Both the position numbers and the translations under genes were made by a program. This document shows positions 1-7,311 of a DNA stretch of 64,000 bases, in pieces. Position 1 is the first letter of the stretch, and every line of letters starts with the position of its first letter. A model generated the notes under the pieces. It saw only the letters and a list, made by a program, of their open reading frames with translations, searched no databases and was not told the DNA's origin. The DNA is taken from contig JAWKQN010000004.1 in assembly GCA_041390125.1 (NCBI GenBank), forward strand, positions 62,001-126,000. The letters run 5' to 3'. This DNA comes from Gemmatimonadota bacterium. GTDB taxonomy: Bacteria; Gemmatimonadota; Gemmatimonadetes; Longimicrobiales; Gaopeijiaceae.

Positions 1-161
1 TCCTGTGCCTGGTGGCGGCCCCCGAAGGCGTTCGGCTGCTGGCGCGGCACCATCCCGACGTGCGCGTCTACGCCGCCGCGCTCGATCGGGAGCTGAACGA
101 ACAAGGCTTCATCCTGCCCGGACTGGGCGACGCGGGCGATCGGCTCTTCGGGACGCGGTAG
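1..161 (+). CDS. upp: Uracil phosphoribosyltransferase, C-terminal fragment
   Basis: Only the last 53 residues are inside the window; the gene begins upstream of base 1. The frame starting at base 3 reads through a typical UPRTase C-terminus: a PEGV segment, then HPDVRVYAAALD, LNEQGFILPGLGDAGDR and FGT just before the TAG stop. In this family the PGLGDAGDR segment lies at the uracil-binding end of the active site. The enzyme converts uracil and PRPP to UMP in cytosolic pyrimidine salvage. The identification is confident despite the short length because nearly every residue matches the conserved C-terminal signature. Confidence 0.9.
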   Translation, partial: LCLVAAPEGVRLLARHHPDVRVYAAALDRELNEQGFILPGLGDAGDRLFGTR

Positions 162-170
162 GAACCGGCC

Positions 171-193
171 GGCACGCGCGGGACCTGCGTGCC
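171..193. terminator. Possible hairpin between upp and trkH
   Basis: GGCACGC (171-177) and GCGTGCC (187-193) can pair as a 7-bp stem with a 9-nt loop. It lies between the convergent ends of upp and trkH. There is no T-run on either side, so factor-independent termination is only a possibility. Confidence 0.3.
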
Positions 194-270
194 CCTGTGC
201 CCGTGGCTGCCGGGATCGATGCCGTTGCCCGAACGCACGCGCCGTCGGGGCGCGAGACGACCGGTGCGGC

Positions 271-1752
271 TCAGCGCCGGACGCGGGTGCGGCTTCCGCT
301 GCGCGCCCACATCTCCGGGTGGAACAGCAGCACGATCGTGTACAGCTCCAGCCGACCCACGAGCATCAGCAGCGTGAGCAGGCTCAGCTCGCTCCCGGAC
401 ATCCAGCCGTAGTTGTCCACCGCGCCTACGTCCCCCACGCCGGGCCCGATGTTGCCGAGCGAGGAGAACACCGCGCCCACCGCGGTCCAGGCATCGACGC
501 CGAGGAGCGACAGGCCCACGATGCCCGCGACCAGGATCACGCCATAGAGGAGGACGAAGCCCAGCACGTCGTCCATGATCTCCTCGCGCACCACCCGTCC
601 CCCCACCGACGCCAGGAAGACGCCACGGGGATGCAGGTGACGACGGATCTGGATGCCCATGTGCTTGAGCACGAGCAGGATGCGGATCGACTTGATGCCA
701 CCGCCGGTGGAGCCCGCCATCCCACCGGTCAGCATGAGCGCCAGGATGAGCGCGACCGCTCCGGGAGCCCAGAGCTCGTAGTCGGCTGTGATGTAGCCCG
801 TGGTGGTGACGATGGACACGACCTGGAAGAGGCCGTCCCGCACCGAGCGCTCGATCCCCGCGGGCGTCAGCCCGTAGGAGCCGGTGCTGAGGTTGACCAC
901 CGCGATCAGGAGCGCGGCCACCAGGATGAGCCCCGTGTAGAAGCGCCACTCCGGCTCCTTCAGGTAGGGCGGGTGGCCGGCCGCGGCCCGGTAGTGCAGG
1001 GCGAAGTTCACGCCCGCCAGGTACATGAAGACGATCGTGACGTAGTGGATGTAGGCGGAGTCGTAGGCCGCCATCGACGCATTGCGCGTGGAGAAGCCCC
1101 CGGTGGCCAGGGTGGTGAATGCGTGGTTCACCGCGTCGAAGAGGGACATCCCCCCGAACAGGTAGAGCACCACCTGTGTGGTGGTCAGCCCCAGGTAGAC
1201 GAACCACAGCAGCTTGGCCGTCTGCGTGATACGCGGGCGCAGGCGTTCGGTGGTGGGGCCCGGCACCTCGGCCCGGAAGAGCTGCATGCCGCCCACGCCC
1301 AGGAAGGGGAGCACGGCGATCACGAGCACGATGATCCCCATCCCGCCCAACCACTGCGTGATGGAACGCCAGAACAGGACTCCGGCCGGCAGCGCCTCGA
1401 TGTCGGTGAAGACCGTCGCACCCGTGGTGGTGAACCCGGAGATCGACTCGAAGACCGCAGCGGGCACCGAGGACAGCGTTCCCGTGAACAGATAGGGCAG
1501 GGCGCCGAAGAGACCGACCGTGGTCCAGGCGAACGCGACGATCGCGTAGCCCTCCTTGGCGCCGATGTCGTCCCGGAAGCGGGTCGCGAGATGGGCGCCC
1601 AACCCGACGGCGGCCGTGAGCGCGGCCGCCAGAGCGAGACCCGGCCCGTCACCCCCGCCGGACAGGAAGCCCACCACCGCCGAGGCGCCCATGGCGAGCG
1701 ACACGACGATGAGGAGGAGTCCGACGACGTTGACGACGTGACGGAAGGACAC
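271..1752 (-). CDS. trkH: Trk-type potassium uptake membrane subunit TrkH
   Basis: This 493-residue polytopic membrane protein is the ion-conducting subunit of a Trk potassium uptake system. The four selectivity-filter-like repeats are visible: a segment around SGFTTTGATVF, one around LATGGFSTRNASM, one around VSIVTTTGYITADY, and a last one around FSSLGNIGPGVGDVG. The third repeat is followed by GGMAGSTGGGIKSIR. Length and repeat order match TrkH/KtrB. I place the start at a GTG (1752) that begins VSFRHVVNVVGLLL, 8 bp after the trkA stop; a longer open frame upstream overlaps trkA and is not needed. It should be co-transcribed with trkA, whose RCK protein would gate it. Confidence 0.92.
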   Translation of the reverse strand: MSFRHVVNVVGLLLIVVSLAMGASAVVGFLSGGGDGPGLALAAALTAAVGLGAHLATRFRDDIGAKEGYAIVAFAWTTVGLFGALPYLFTGTLSSVPAAVFESISGFTTTGATVFTDIEALPAGVLFWRSITQWLGGMGIIVLVIAVLPFLGVGGMQLFRAEVPGPTTERLRPRITQTAKLLWFVYLGLTTTQVVLYLFGGMSLFDAVNHAFTTLATGGFSTRNASMAAYDSAYIHYVTIVFMYLAGVNFALHYRAAAGHPPYLKEPEWRFYTGLILVAALLIAVVNLSTGSYGLTPAGIERSVRDGLFQVVSIVTTTGYITADYELWAPGAVALILALMLTGGMAGSTGGGIKSIRILLVLKHMGIQIRRHLHPRGVFLASVGGRVVREEIMDDVLGFVLLYGVILVAGIVGLSLLGVDAWTAVGAVFSSLGNIGPGVGDVGAVDNYGWMSGSELSLLTLLMLVGRLELYTIVLLFHPEMWARSGSRTRVRR

Positions 1753-1760
1753 GCGTGGGC

Positions 1761-3104
1761 CTACTGGAAGAGCCGCTCGACGGCGCCCAGGGCCTGGCGA
1801 AGCCCGAAGACGATCACGTCGTCTCCCGGCTCGAAGCGGTCCTGGCCGCGTGGGGTCACGATGCGATCGCCGCGCAGGATGACGCCGATCAGCACGCCGT
1901 GCGGGATGTCCAGCTCCTGGATGGAGCGCCCGACGGCCTTGGCATCGGGACGCACCTTGAACTCCATCGCCTCGGCGTCGGTGCCCGTGAGCGAGGCCAC
2001 GGTCAGCACCCGTCCGCGCCGCACGTAGCGCAGGATGGCGTTGACCGTGGACAGCCGGGGCGAGATGGCCGCGTCGATCCCGACCCGCGGCACGAGCGGC
2101 AGGTACTCGAAGCGCTCGATGAGCGCGATGACCTTGGCGTTGCCGACGCTCTTGGCCAGGAGGCTGGAGAGCAGGTTCGTCTGGTCGTCGCCGGTCGCGG
2201 CCACGTAGCCGTCCACGCCCGCGACCCCCTCCATCTCCAGCAGCTCGAGGTCGGTGGCGTCCCCGTGCAGCACCAGGGCCCGAGGCAGCAGCTCGGCCAG
2301 CTCCAGGCAGCGCCTCCGGTCGCGATCGATGATCGTGCACTCGACCCCGAGCGCGCCCAGCCCCTCGGCCAGGTACTGCCCCTCCAGGCTGCCGCCGGCG
2401 ATCATGACGCGCTTGAGCGGCCGGGCGTCGTAGCCGGCGAGCGGCGGGATGCTCTCCACCTCGTCGGAGGGCGACAGCAGATAGATCTGGTCGCCCGCCT
2501 CCATGGCGCTGGATCCGGTCGGGATGATCGTCTCCCCGTCACGGACGATGGCCACGGTCACGTAGTGGAAGCCCTCCAGGTCCTGCGCCAGGCGGGCGAG
2601 CGGCTTGCCCGCGATCGGCGCACCTTCACGGACGCGCAGCCCCAGGAGCTGCACGCGCCCGTCGGCGAAGGGGACCACGTCCGTGGCCACCGCGCTGCGC
2701 AGGAGCTGCAGCGCCTCCTTGGCGGCCTCGCGCTCCGGATTGATGAGACGATCGACGCCCAGGTGCTCCGACGAGAGCACGCTGCCCGAGGCGTAGTAGT
2801 CCGGATTGGAGACGCGGGCGATGGTGTGGGGGACGCCCAGCCGCGATGCCGCCAGACACGCGATGAGGTTGACCTCGTCCTGACTGGTCACCGAGAGCAG
2901 CATGCCCGCATCGCGCACGCCCGCTTCGTCGAGCACGGGGACGGACGCGCCGTTGCCCAGCAGGGTGAGGATGTCGAGCTGCTCCGCGACGTAGTCGATC
3001 CGGTCGGGATCGGAGTCGATGAGCACGACATCCTGGCTTTCTTCGGACAGGCGACGGGCCAGGTGGTACCCGACCTGGCCGCCGCCGATGATCAGTACCC
3101 GCAT
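1761..3104 (-). CDS. trkA: Trk system potassium uptake regulatory protein TrkA
   Basis: This 447-residue cytosolic protein is the NAD(H)-binding gating subunit of the Trk channel. It shows the two-copy architecture of TrkA. The first RCK/TrkA-N domain opens with MRVLIIGGGQVGYHLARRL, an acidic residue ending strand 2 (VVLIDSD), and a TrkA-C domain. A second Rossmann domain begins near residue 225 at KRVMIAGGSLEGQYLAEGL and is followed by a second TrkA-C domain with EPGDDVIVFG. The ATG at 3104 is chosen because the Rossmann motif starts immediately there. trkH follows after 8 bp, giving the order trkA-trkH. Confidence 0.93.
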   Translation of the reverse strand: MRVLIIGGGQVGYHLARRLSEESQDVVLIDSDPDRIDYVAEQLDILTLLGNGASVPVLDEAGVRDAGMLLSVTSQDEVNLIACLAASRLGVPHTIARVSNPDYYASGSVLSSEHLGVDRLINPEREAAKEALQLLRSAVATDVVPFADGRVQLLGLRVREGAPIAGKPLARLAQDLEGFHYVTVAIVRDGETIIPTGSSAMEAGDQIYLLSPSDEVESIPPLAGYDARPLKRVMIAGGSLEGQYLAEGLGALGVECTIIDRDRRRCLELAELLPRALVLHGDATDLELLEMEGVAGVDGYVAATGDDQTNLLSSLLAKSVGNAKVIALIERFEYLPLVPRVGIDAAISPRLSTVNAILRYVRRGRVLTVASLTGTDAEAMEFKVRPDAKAVGRSIQELDIPHGVLIGVILRGDRIVTPRGQDRFEPGDDVIVFGLRQALGAVERLFQ

Positions 3105-3287
3105 CGAACCGTCGCTGGAGGAGCAGGGCAGGCCGGCCCGGGCGCGCCGAACCTCGACCCGAGGTCGCGGACCGAACCTAACCGGGGGCGCAGGGGTGGC
3201 AAAGACGTGGCCCGGCGGTACTTTGGAGCATCCGCCCCCCACGGGCGCGCCGCCCCGGGGGCGGGTGCCGGTCGCGAGGCGGAGGCC

Positions 3288-3361
3288 GGGCCCGTAGCTC
3301 AGTCGGTCAGAGCACCGGACTCATAATCCGAGGGTCGCAGGTTCGAGTCCTGCCGGGCCCA
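3288..3361 (+). tRNA. tRNA with CAT anticodon (elongator Met, or Ile2)
   Basis: The 74-nt sequence folds as a full cloverleaf: a 7-bp acceptor stem GGGCCCG/CGGGCCC, D-stem GCTC/GAGC, anticodon loop CTCATAA with anticodon CAT at 3322-3324, T-stem GCAGG/CCTGC around TTCGAGT, and discriminator A. CCA is not encoded; TTC follows. The top pair of the anticodon stem is a C-A mismatch (27-43). CAT is used by elongator Met, initiator Met and lysidine-modified Ile2 tRNAs. The paired 1-72 ends argue against initiator. C4-G69 and C5-G68 are pairs I recall as tRNA-Ile-lysidine synthetase determinants, so Ile2 remains possible. A weak upstream promoter-like pair (GTGGCA, 17 bp, TACTTT at 3219-3224) may drive it. 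Confidence 0.93.
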
Positions 3362-3399
3362 TTCCACTCCACGTCCGCACCGCGGCGCCACGTGCCGGC

Positions 3400-3777
3400 T
3401 CACTCCTCCGGCGTGGGAGGTTTGCGCATGTCCTTCGTGCGCCCCCGCCGCCGCTTCTCCTCCCGGCGCCTCGCCTTCTCGGCGGCCGGCACGCGGGTGC
3501 GCTTCCGTGGCGTCGGCGGACGGCTCCGCTCCTCGAGGCGCCGTCTGAGCTCCGTGAGCGCCGTGCGCAGGTTCCGGTGCTGGCTGCGCGACGTACGAGC
3601 GGTCACGGTGATGCCGCTCGGCGCGTGGACGAGCCGCACGCCGGACTCGGTCCGGTTCTGGTGCTGCCCACCCTTGCCGCCCGCGCGGAACGTGTCCACG
3701 CGGCACTCCGCCAGCAGCGCCTCGTCGTCGGGAGGCGGTGGAGCAGGAGGAACGGCGCTTGCGGTGTCGTCCGTCAT
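3400..3777 (-). CDS. Short peptide chain release factor-like protein (GGQ domain only)
   Basis: This 125-residue protein is essentially a single catalytic release-factor domain. FRAGGKGGQHQNR carries the universal GGQ motif that promotes peptidyl-tRNA hydrolysis in the ribosomal A site. The stop-codon-recognition domains of RF1/RF2 are absent. The C-terminal third is very basic (KARRREEKRRRG), like the tail ArfB uses to enter an empty mRNA channel. Its likely role is rescue of stalled ribosomes or peptidyl-tRNA, in the family annotated as release factor-like proteins; true ArfB is slightly longer. The ATG at 3777 precedes a disordered Pro/Ala stretch. It lies antisense to, and just downstream of, the tRNA, and diverges from the AI-2E-type transporter. 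Confidence 0.82.
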   Translation of the reverse strand: MTDDTASAVPPAPPPPDDEALLAECRVDTFRAGGKGGQHQNRTESGVRLVHAPSGITVTARTSRSQHRNLRTALTELRRRLEERSRPPTPRKRTRVPAAEKARRREEKRRRGRTKDMRKPPTPEE

Positions 3778-3900
3778 CGACGCGCTCCCGACGCGGAGGC
3801 CGAACGCGCTGCGGCCCCGGGAGGGCGCGCGCGTGGGGGATCGTTCCCCAGGGTCCAAGGTATTGGTGGGCACACGAAACGCACACGCGGGACGCCGATC

Positions 3901-5055
3901 ATGAGCGGAGAATCCGGGCTCCCCCGACCCTGGCTGGAAGGGCATCCGGGCGCACGCGCCCTGCTGCTCGGCGCGTGTGTGGTCGTCGTGGTCGGGGGTC
4001 TGCGGGTCGCCGCCCCGATCCTCGTCCCGTTCGCCCTGGCGCTGTTCCTGACCGTGCTGTCCCTTCCGCTGCTGCTCGGGTTGCGCCGGCGTCGGGTGCC
4101 GGGCTTCCTGGCGGTCACGGTGACCGTCCTGGTCAACGCCGCGGTCTTCGGTGTGATCGTGCTGCTGGCCATCCAGGCCGTGACCGACCTGCAGGACCGC
4201 TTCCCGCGGTACTCCAGCCGCTTCAAGGGGCTGTGGGCGGTCTGGACGGACGCGCTCCAGACCCGTGGCGTACCGGTTCCCGACCAGCTGTCGCCGGATC
4301 CCTCGTCCGTCTTCGGTCTCATCAGCAGCGCGCTGCAGGGTGCCGCGTCGGTCGTATCGGGCACGTTCCTGGTGCTCATCATCCTCGTCTTCATCCTGAG
4401 CGAGGCGACCGTCTTCCCGCAGAAGTTCCGCGCGATCTTCCGCCGCGACCCCGGGCCCTCGCGCGGGCGCATGCAGAAGACGATCAAGGAGGTCCAGGAC
4501 TACCTGGGGATCAAGACGTTGGTGAGCCTGACCACCGGGATCCTGATCGGTCTGTGGGCGTGGGCCTCCGGTCTCGATTTCCCCGTCATGCTCGGGCTCG
4601 TCGGGTTCCTGCTCAACTTCATCCCCACCGTCGGGTCCGTGCTGGCGTCGATTCCCGCGGTCTTCCTGGCGCTCATCCAGTACTCGATCGGCCACGCGGC
4701 CCTCGTCGCCGTCGGCTACCTGGTCATCAACGTCGTGCTGGGCAACTTCATCGAGCCCACGCTGCTGGGCCGGCGCCTCGGTCTGTCGTCCCTCGTCGTG
4801 ATCCTGTCGCTGCTGTTCTGGGGCTGGGTGTGGGGGCCGGTGGGGATGCTGCTGGCGGTCCCGCTCACGATGGTCATCAAGATCATGCTCGAGAACACGG
4901 AGGACCTGCGCTGGGCGGCGATCCTCCTGGACAAGAGCCCTCCGCCGCGCGCGGCGCGGCCGGCCCGGCCGGTCGACGCGGCGCTTCCCGGCGCGGCGCA
5001 GGCGCCCGCCGCCAACGGCGCTCCCCTCACCCCTGCAGGTAGCGATGCCGCTTGA
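3901..5055 (+). CDS. AI-2E family transporter (PerM/YdiK-like)
   Basis: The 384-residue inner-membrane protein has the AI-2E exporter family layout. Two N-terminal helices (residues about 15-60) are followed by a third near 70-95, a soluble segment (about 95-145), and a C-terminal block of tightly spaced helices containing the conserved GFLLNFIPTVGSVLASIPAV and NFIEPTLLGRRLGLS motifs. Members have been linked to autoinducer-2 export or to sodium(lithium)/proton exchange, so the substrate cannot be stated. The last 30 residues are a Pro/Ala-rich cytosolic tail. The ATG at 3901 gives a typical N-terminus. The last 11 bp overlap the next gene, suggesting coupled translation. Confidence 0.88.
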   Translation: MSGESGLPRPWLEGHPGARALLLGACVVVVVGGLRVAAPILVPFALALFLTVLSLPLLLGLRRRRVPGFLAVTVTVLVNAAVFGVIVLLAIQAVTDLQDRFPRYSSRFKGLWAVWTDALQTRGVPVPDQLSPDPSSVFGLISSALQGAASVVSGTFLVLIILVFILSEATVFPQKFRAIFRRDPGPSRGRMQKTIKEVQDYLGIKTLVSLTTGILIGLWAWASGLDFPVMLGLVGFLLNFIPTVGSVLASIPAVFLALIQYSIGHAALVAVGYLVINVVLGNFIEPTLLGRRLGLSSLVVILSLLFWGWVWGPVGMLLAVPLTMVIKIMLENTEDLRWAAILLDKSPPPRAARPARPVDAALPGAAQAPAANGAPLTPAGSDAA

Positions 5056-5539
5056 TCCCTGGTCCAGCCTCCCGTCCGCATCACGCGTCTGGGTCTTCGG
5101 CACCGAGCGGGCCCTGGAGCCCGCGGAGGAACGCAGCCTCCTCGACGCCGTCGACGCCTTCCTCTCGGACTGGCGAGCCCACGGTCATCCGCTCCGCTGT
5201 GCGCGGGAATGGCGGGAAGGCCGCTTCCTCCTGGTCGGCGTCGACCAGGCGAGCGAGCCCCCTTCGGGCTGCTCGATCGATGCGTTCGTCCGCTCGCTCA
5301 AGGCCCTGGAGGCGCGGCTGGGCGTCGGCCTCGTGGGGCACGGAGCCATCTTCTACCGGACGCCTGACGGGGACATCGAGCGGGTGGAGCGGTCGACGTG
5401 GCGCGCGCGGCGCGCCGAGGGGGCGGTCGGCGCCGACACGCCGGTCTTCGACCTCACGCTGACCGAGAAGGCGCAGGCGGATGAGGTCGGGCTGGAGCGG
5501 CCGGCGTCGGAGACCTGGGTAGGCCGGGCCTTCGCCTAG
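5045..5539 (+). CDS. Conserved hypothetical protein (Bacteroidota-type 160-residue family)
   Basis: This 164-residue soluble protein has no signal peptide or membrane segment. Its pattern (SRVWVFGTERALEPAEE near the N-terminus, FLSDWRAHGHPL, then SGCSIDAFVRSLKALE and a C-terminal SETWVGRAFA) resembles, from memory, a roughly 160-residue family common in Bacteroidota. That family is often labelled ABC transporter ATPase, although no Walker motif is present here either. I therefore give no function. It overlaps the preceding transporter gene by 11 bp and is probably translated from the same message. Confidence 0.75.
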   Translation: MPLDPWSSLPSASRVWVFGTERALEPAEERSLLDAVDAFLSDWRAHGHPLRCAREWREGRFLLVGVDQASEPPSGCSIDAFVRSLKALEARLGVGLVGHGAIFYRTPDGDIERVERSTWRARRAEGAVGADTPVFDLTLTEKAQADEVGLERPASETWVGRAFA

Positions 5540-5727
5540 TCTCCCGCCAGGTGGCCCCCGCGGTCGGTCGTGGCTCGAGGGGTCTACCGCGACTCGACCG
5601 GTCTACCGGGACGGGGTGGAGGTCCGCCTCCGCTGTCCGGGCACGTCGCGAACAGGCACGTCGCCAACGGGCCGTGCAACGCCGTTCACCCGGCGGGTCC
5701 GCCTGTTCCGCGGCGGGAGGACCGGGA

Positions 5728-5754
5728 CGGCTCCGGGTGGGGTGCCCGGAGCCG
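5728..5754. terminator. Hairpin between convergent genes (cold-shock gene and 5045-5539 gene)
   Basis: CGGCTCCGGG (5728-5737) and CCCGGAGCCG (5745-5754) form a perfect 10-bp GC-rich stem with a 7-nt loop. It lies just past the stop codon of the minus-strand cold-shock gene and 190 bp beyond the plus-strand gene, so it could stop transcription from both sides. No T-run follows. The rest of the 5540-5770 gap shows no gene. Confidence 0.5.
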
Positions 5755-5770
5755 GACCCGAGGGATGGAA

Positions 5771-5986
5771 TCAGCCTCCCACCCGGATGACGTTCTCCGC
5801 TGCGGGGCCCTTGGGCCCCTCGACGAGGTCGAACTCGACCTGATCACCCTCGGCGAGGCTCTTGAAGCCCTCGCCCTGGATGGCGGAGTAGTGGACGAAG
5901 CAATCGCGCTCGGCCCCGCCCTCGGGGGCGATGAATCCGAAGCCTTTGCTGTCGTTGAACCACTTCACGGTACCCGTGGTCCTCAT
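5771..5986 (-). CDS. Cold-shock domain protein (CspA family)
   Basis: This 71-residue single-domain protein is a nucleic-acid-binding OB fold. RNP1 (KGFGFI) and RNP2-like (CFVHYSAI) aromatic motifs are intact, preceded by the signature GTVKWFNDSKGF. Such proteins act as RNA chaperones that melt mRNA structure. Length and motif spacing are typical of CspA-like proteins. GGAGGAG about 10 nt upstream of the ATG is a strong ribosome binding site. About 136 bp separate it from the upstream minus-strand hydrolase gene, leaving room for its own promoter and leader. Confidence 0.95.
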   Translation of the reverse strand: MRTTGTVKWFNDSKGFGFIAPEGGAERDCFVHYSAIQGEGFKSLAEGDQVEFDLVEGPKGPAAENVIRVGG

Positions 5987-6122
5987 GGTGCGCGTACTCC
6001 TCCAATGTGGCTGTGGGCGCCGCCGTTGCCGTGGCGCCTACCGCGGTCCCCGGGGGTGTCCGGACCGCTCGGAAGGGGCGGACCCTCCGAACCTTCTTCC
6101 GTCCTGTGTCCCCCGGAGCCGC

Positions 6123-7160
6123 TCAGCCAGGCGGTAGTGGGGTGCCGGCCCGGTCCCCGATGGGGGTCGAGGATTTCGAGCCTCCTAAACTTGAGGCGAG
6201 GAAGATGGCCATTCTTTCCTCTGCCCACCAGTGCGGTCGTTGGAGCGAGCCGCCGAGGAAGCCCAGGTGTCCGCCTCGACGGGTCCAGCTCAGGCTCAGC
6301 GCGGGATTGGTGCGGAGGTCCGCCGGGGGGGCGGGGAGAGGGAGGAAGGGGTCGTCGGCGGCCTGGACCACGAGGGTGGGCAGGCGCACGCCGCCCACGA
6401 AGCCGAGCGCGCTCGAACGCCGGTAGTAGTCGGTGGCGTCGCGGAAGCCGTGCAACGGCGCCGTGACCAGGTCGTCGAACGCGCGCAGTGAACGCGCGCG
6501 CCGGACCCGAGCCACCAGGCTCGCGTCCAGGAGGTGGGCCTTGGCCGCGACCTTGGCCTTCAGGGAAGCGAGGAAGTAGCGTCGGTAGAGCCGGTGCACG
6601 CCGGGGCCGTCGATGTGACGCTCCGCGGCGTCCAGGTCGAACGGGACCGACGCGACCGCGGCCGCGGACAGCGGCGTGCCCGTACCGCGCTCGCCCAGGT
6701 ACTTGAGCAGCACGTTCCCGCCGAGGGAGAAGCCCGCGGCTCCCAGGGGTCGATCCGGCCAACGCGCGCGGATCCGGTCCACCACCCAGGCCAGCTCCTC
6801 CGAATCCCCCGAGTGATAGGCGCGCGGCAGCCGGTTCGGAGGGCCCCCGCACCCGCGGAAGTTCAGGGCGACGGTGGCGACGCCACGCTCCAGCAGGGCC
6901 GCCATCAGCAGCCGGACGTAGGCGCGCTCCGAGCTGCCCTCGAGCCCGTGGAGCACCAGCGCGAGGGGGAGGCGCGCCTCGTCCGCCCCGGGGCCGAGGT
7001 CCACGCGGACCTCGTCGCCGTCCGGCGTGTCCCACCGCTCTCCCACGACCGGAACGGGTGGGGGGCGCCGCAGCGCCTTCCCGAGCAGCGTCTGGGCGTG
7101 CGGGCCCCGCGCCAGGATGGCGGGACGGAAGGGTGGGTCGTCGGCCTGGGTGCGGATCAC
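6123..7160 (-). CDS. YheT-type alpha/beta-fold hydrolase
   Basis: The 345-residue protein matches the YheT/embryogenesis-associated EMB8 branch of alpha/beta hydrolases. It has an N-terminal LARGPHAQTLLGKALR (the usual NPHLQT-type motif), LVLHGLEGSS at the oxyanion turn, the nucleophile elbow GFSLGGN, LNFRGCGG, the acid in QAADDPFLP and the histidine in RRGGHLGF. Substrates of this group are poorly known (small esters or lipids). The open frame extends upstream into the divergent aminopeptidase gene. The GTG at 7160 (VIRTQADDPPFRPAILA) gives a start that fits family length and leaves a 151-bp divergent promoter region. Confidence 0.85.
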   Translation of the reverse strand: MIRTQADDPPFRPAILARGPHAQTLLGKALRRPPPVPVVGERWDTPDGDEVRVDLGPGADEARLPLALVLHGLEGSSERAYVRLLMAALLERGVATVALNFRGCGGPPNRLPRAYHSGDSEELAWVVDRIRARWPDRPLGAAGFSLGGNVLLKYLGERGTGTPLSAAAVASVPFDLDAAERHIDGPGVHRLYRRYFLASLKAKVAAKAHLLDASLVARVRRARSLRAFDDLVTAPLHGFRDATDYYRRSSALGFVGGVRLPTLVVQAADDPFLPLPAPPADLRTNPALSLSWTRRGGHLGFLGGSLQRPHWWAEERMAIFLASSLGGSKSSTPIGDRAGTPLPPG

Positions 7161-7311
7161 CGGTCGAGGCTCGTGCGCGGCCGGGGCCCGGTCAAGGGAG
7201 GGTCCGGCGCTGCGCTTGTTTCGGCCCGAACGACGTTCGAGCTTGCAGCGGCCCGACCCGACCCGCTTCGGTCGGGCGGGACGGACCCGCGATGGGGATG
7301 GAGAGGTAGCG

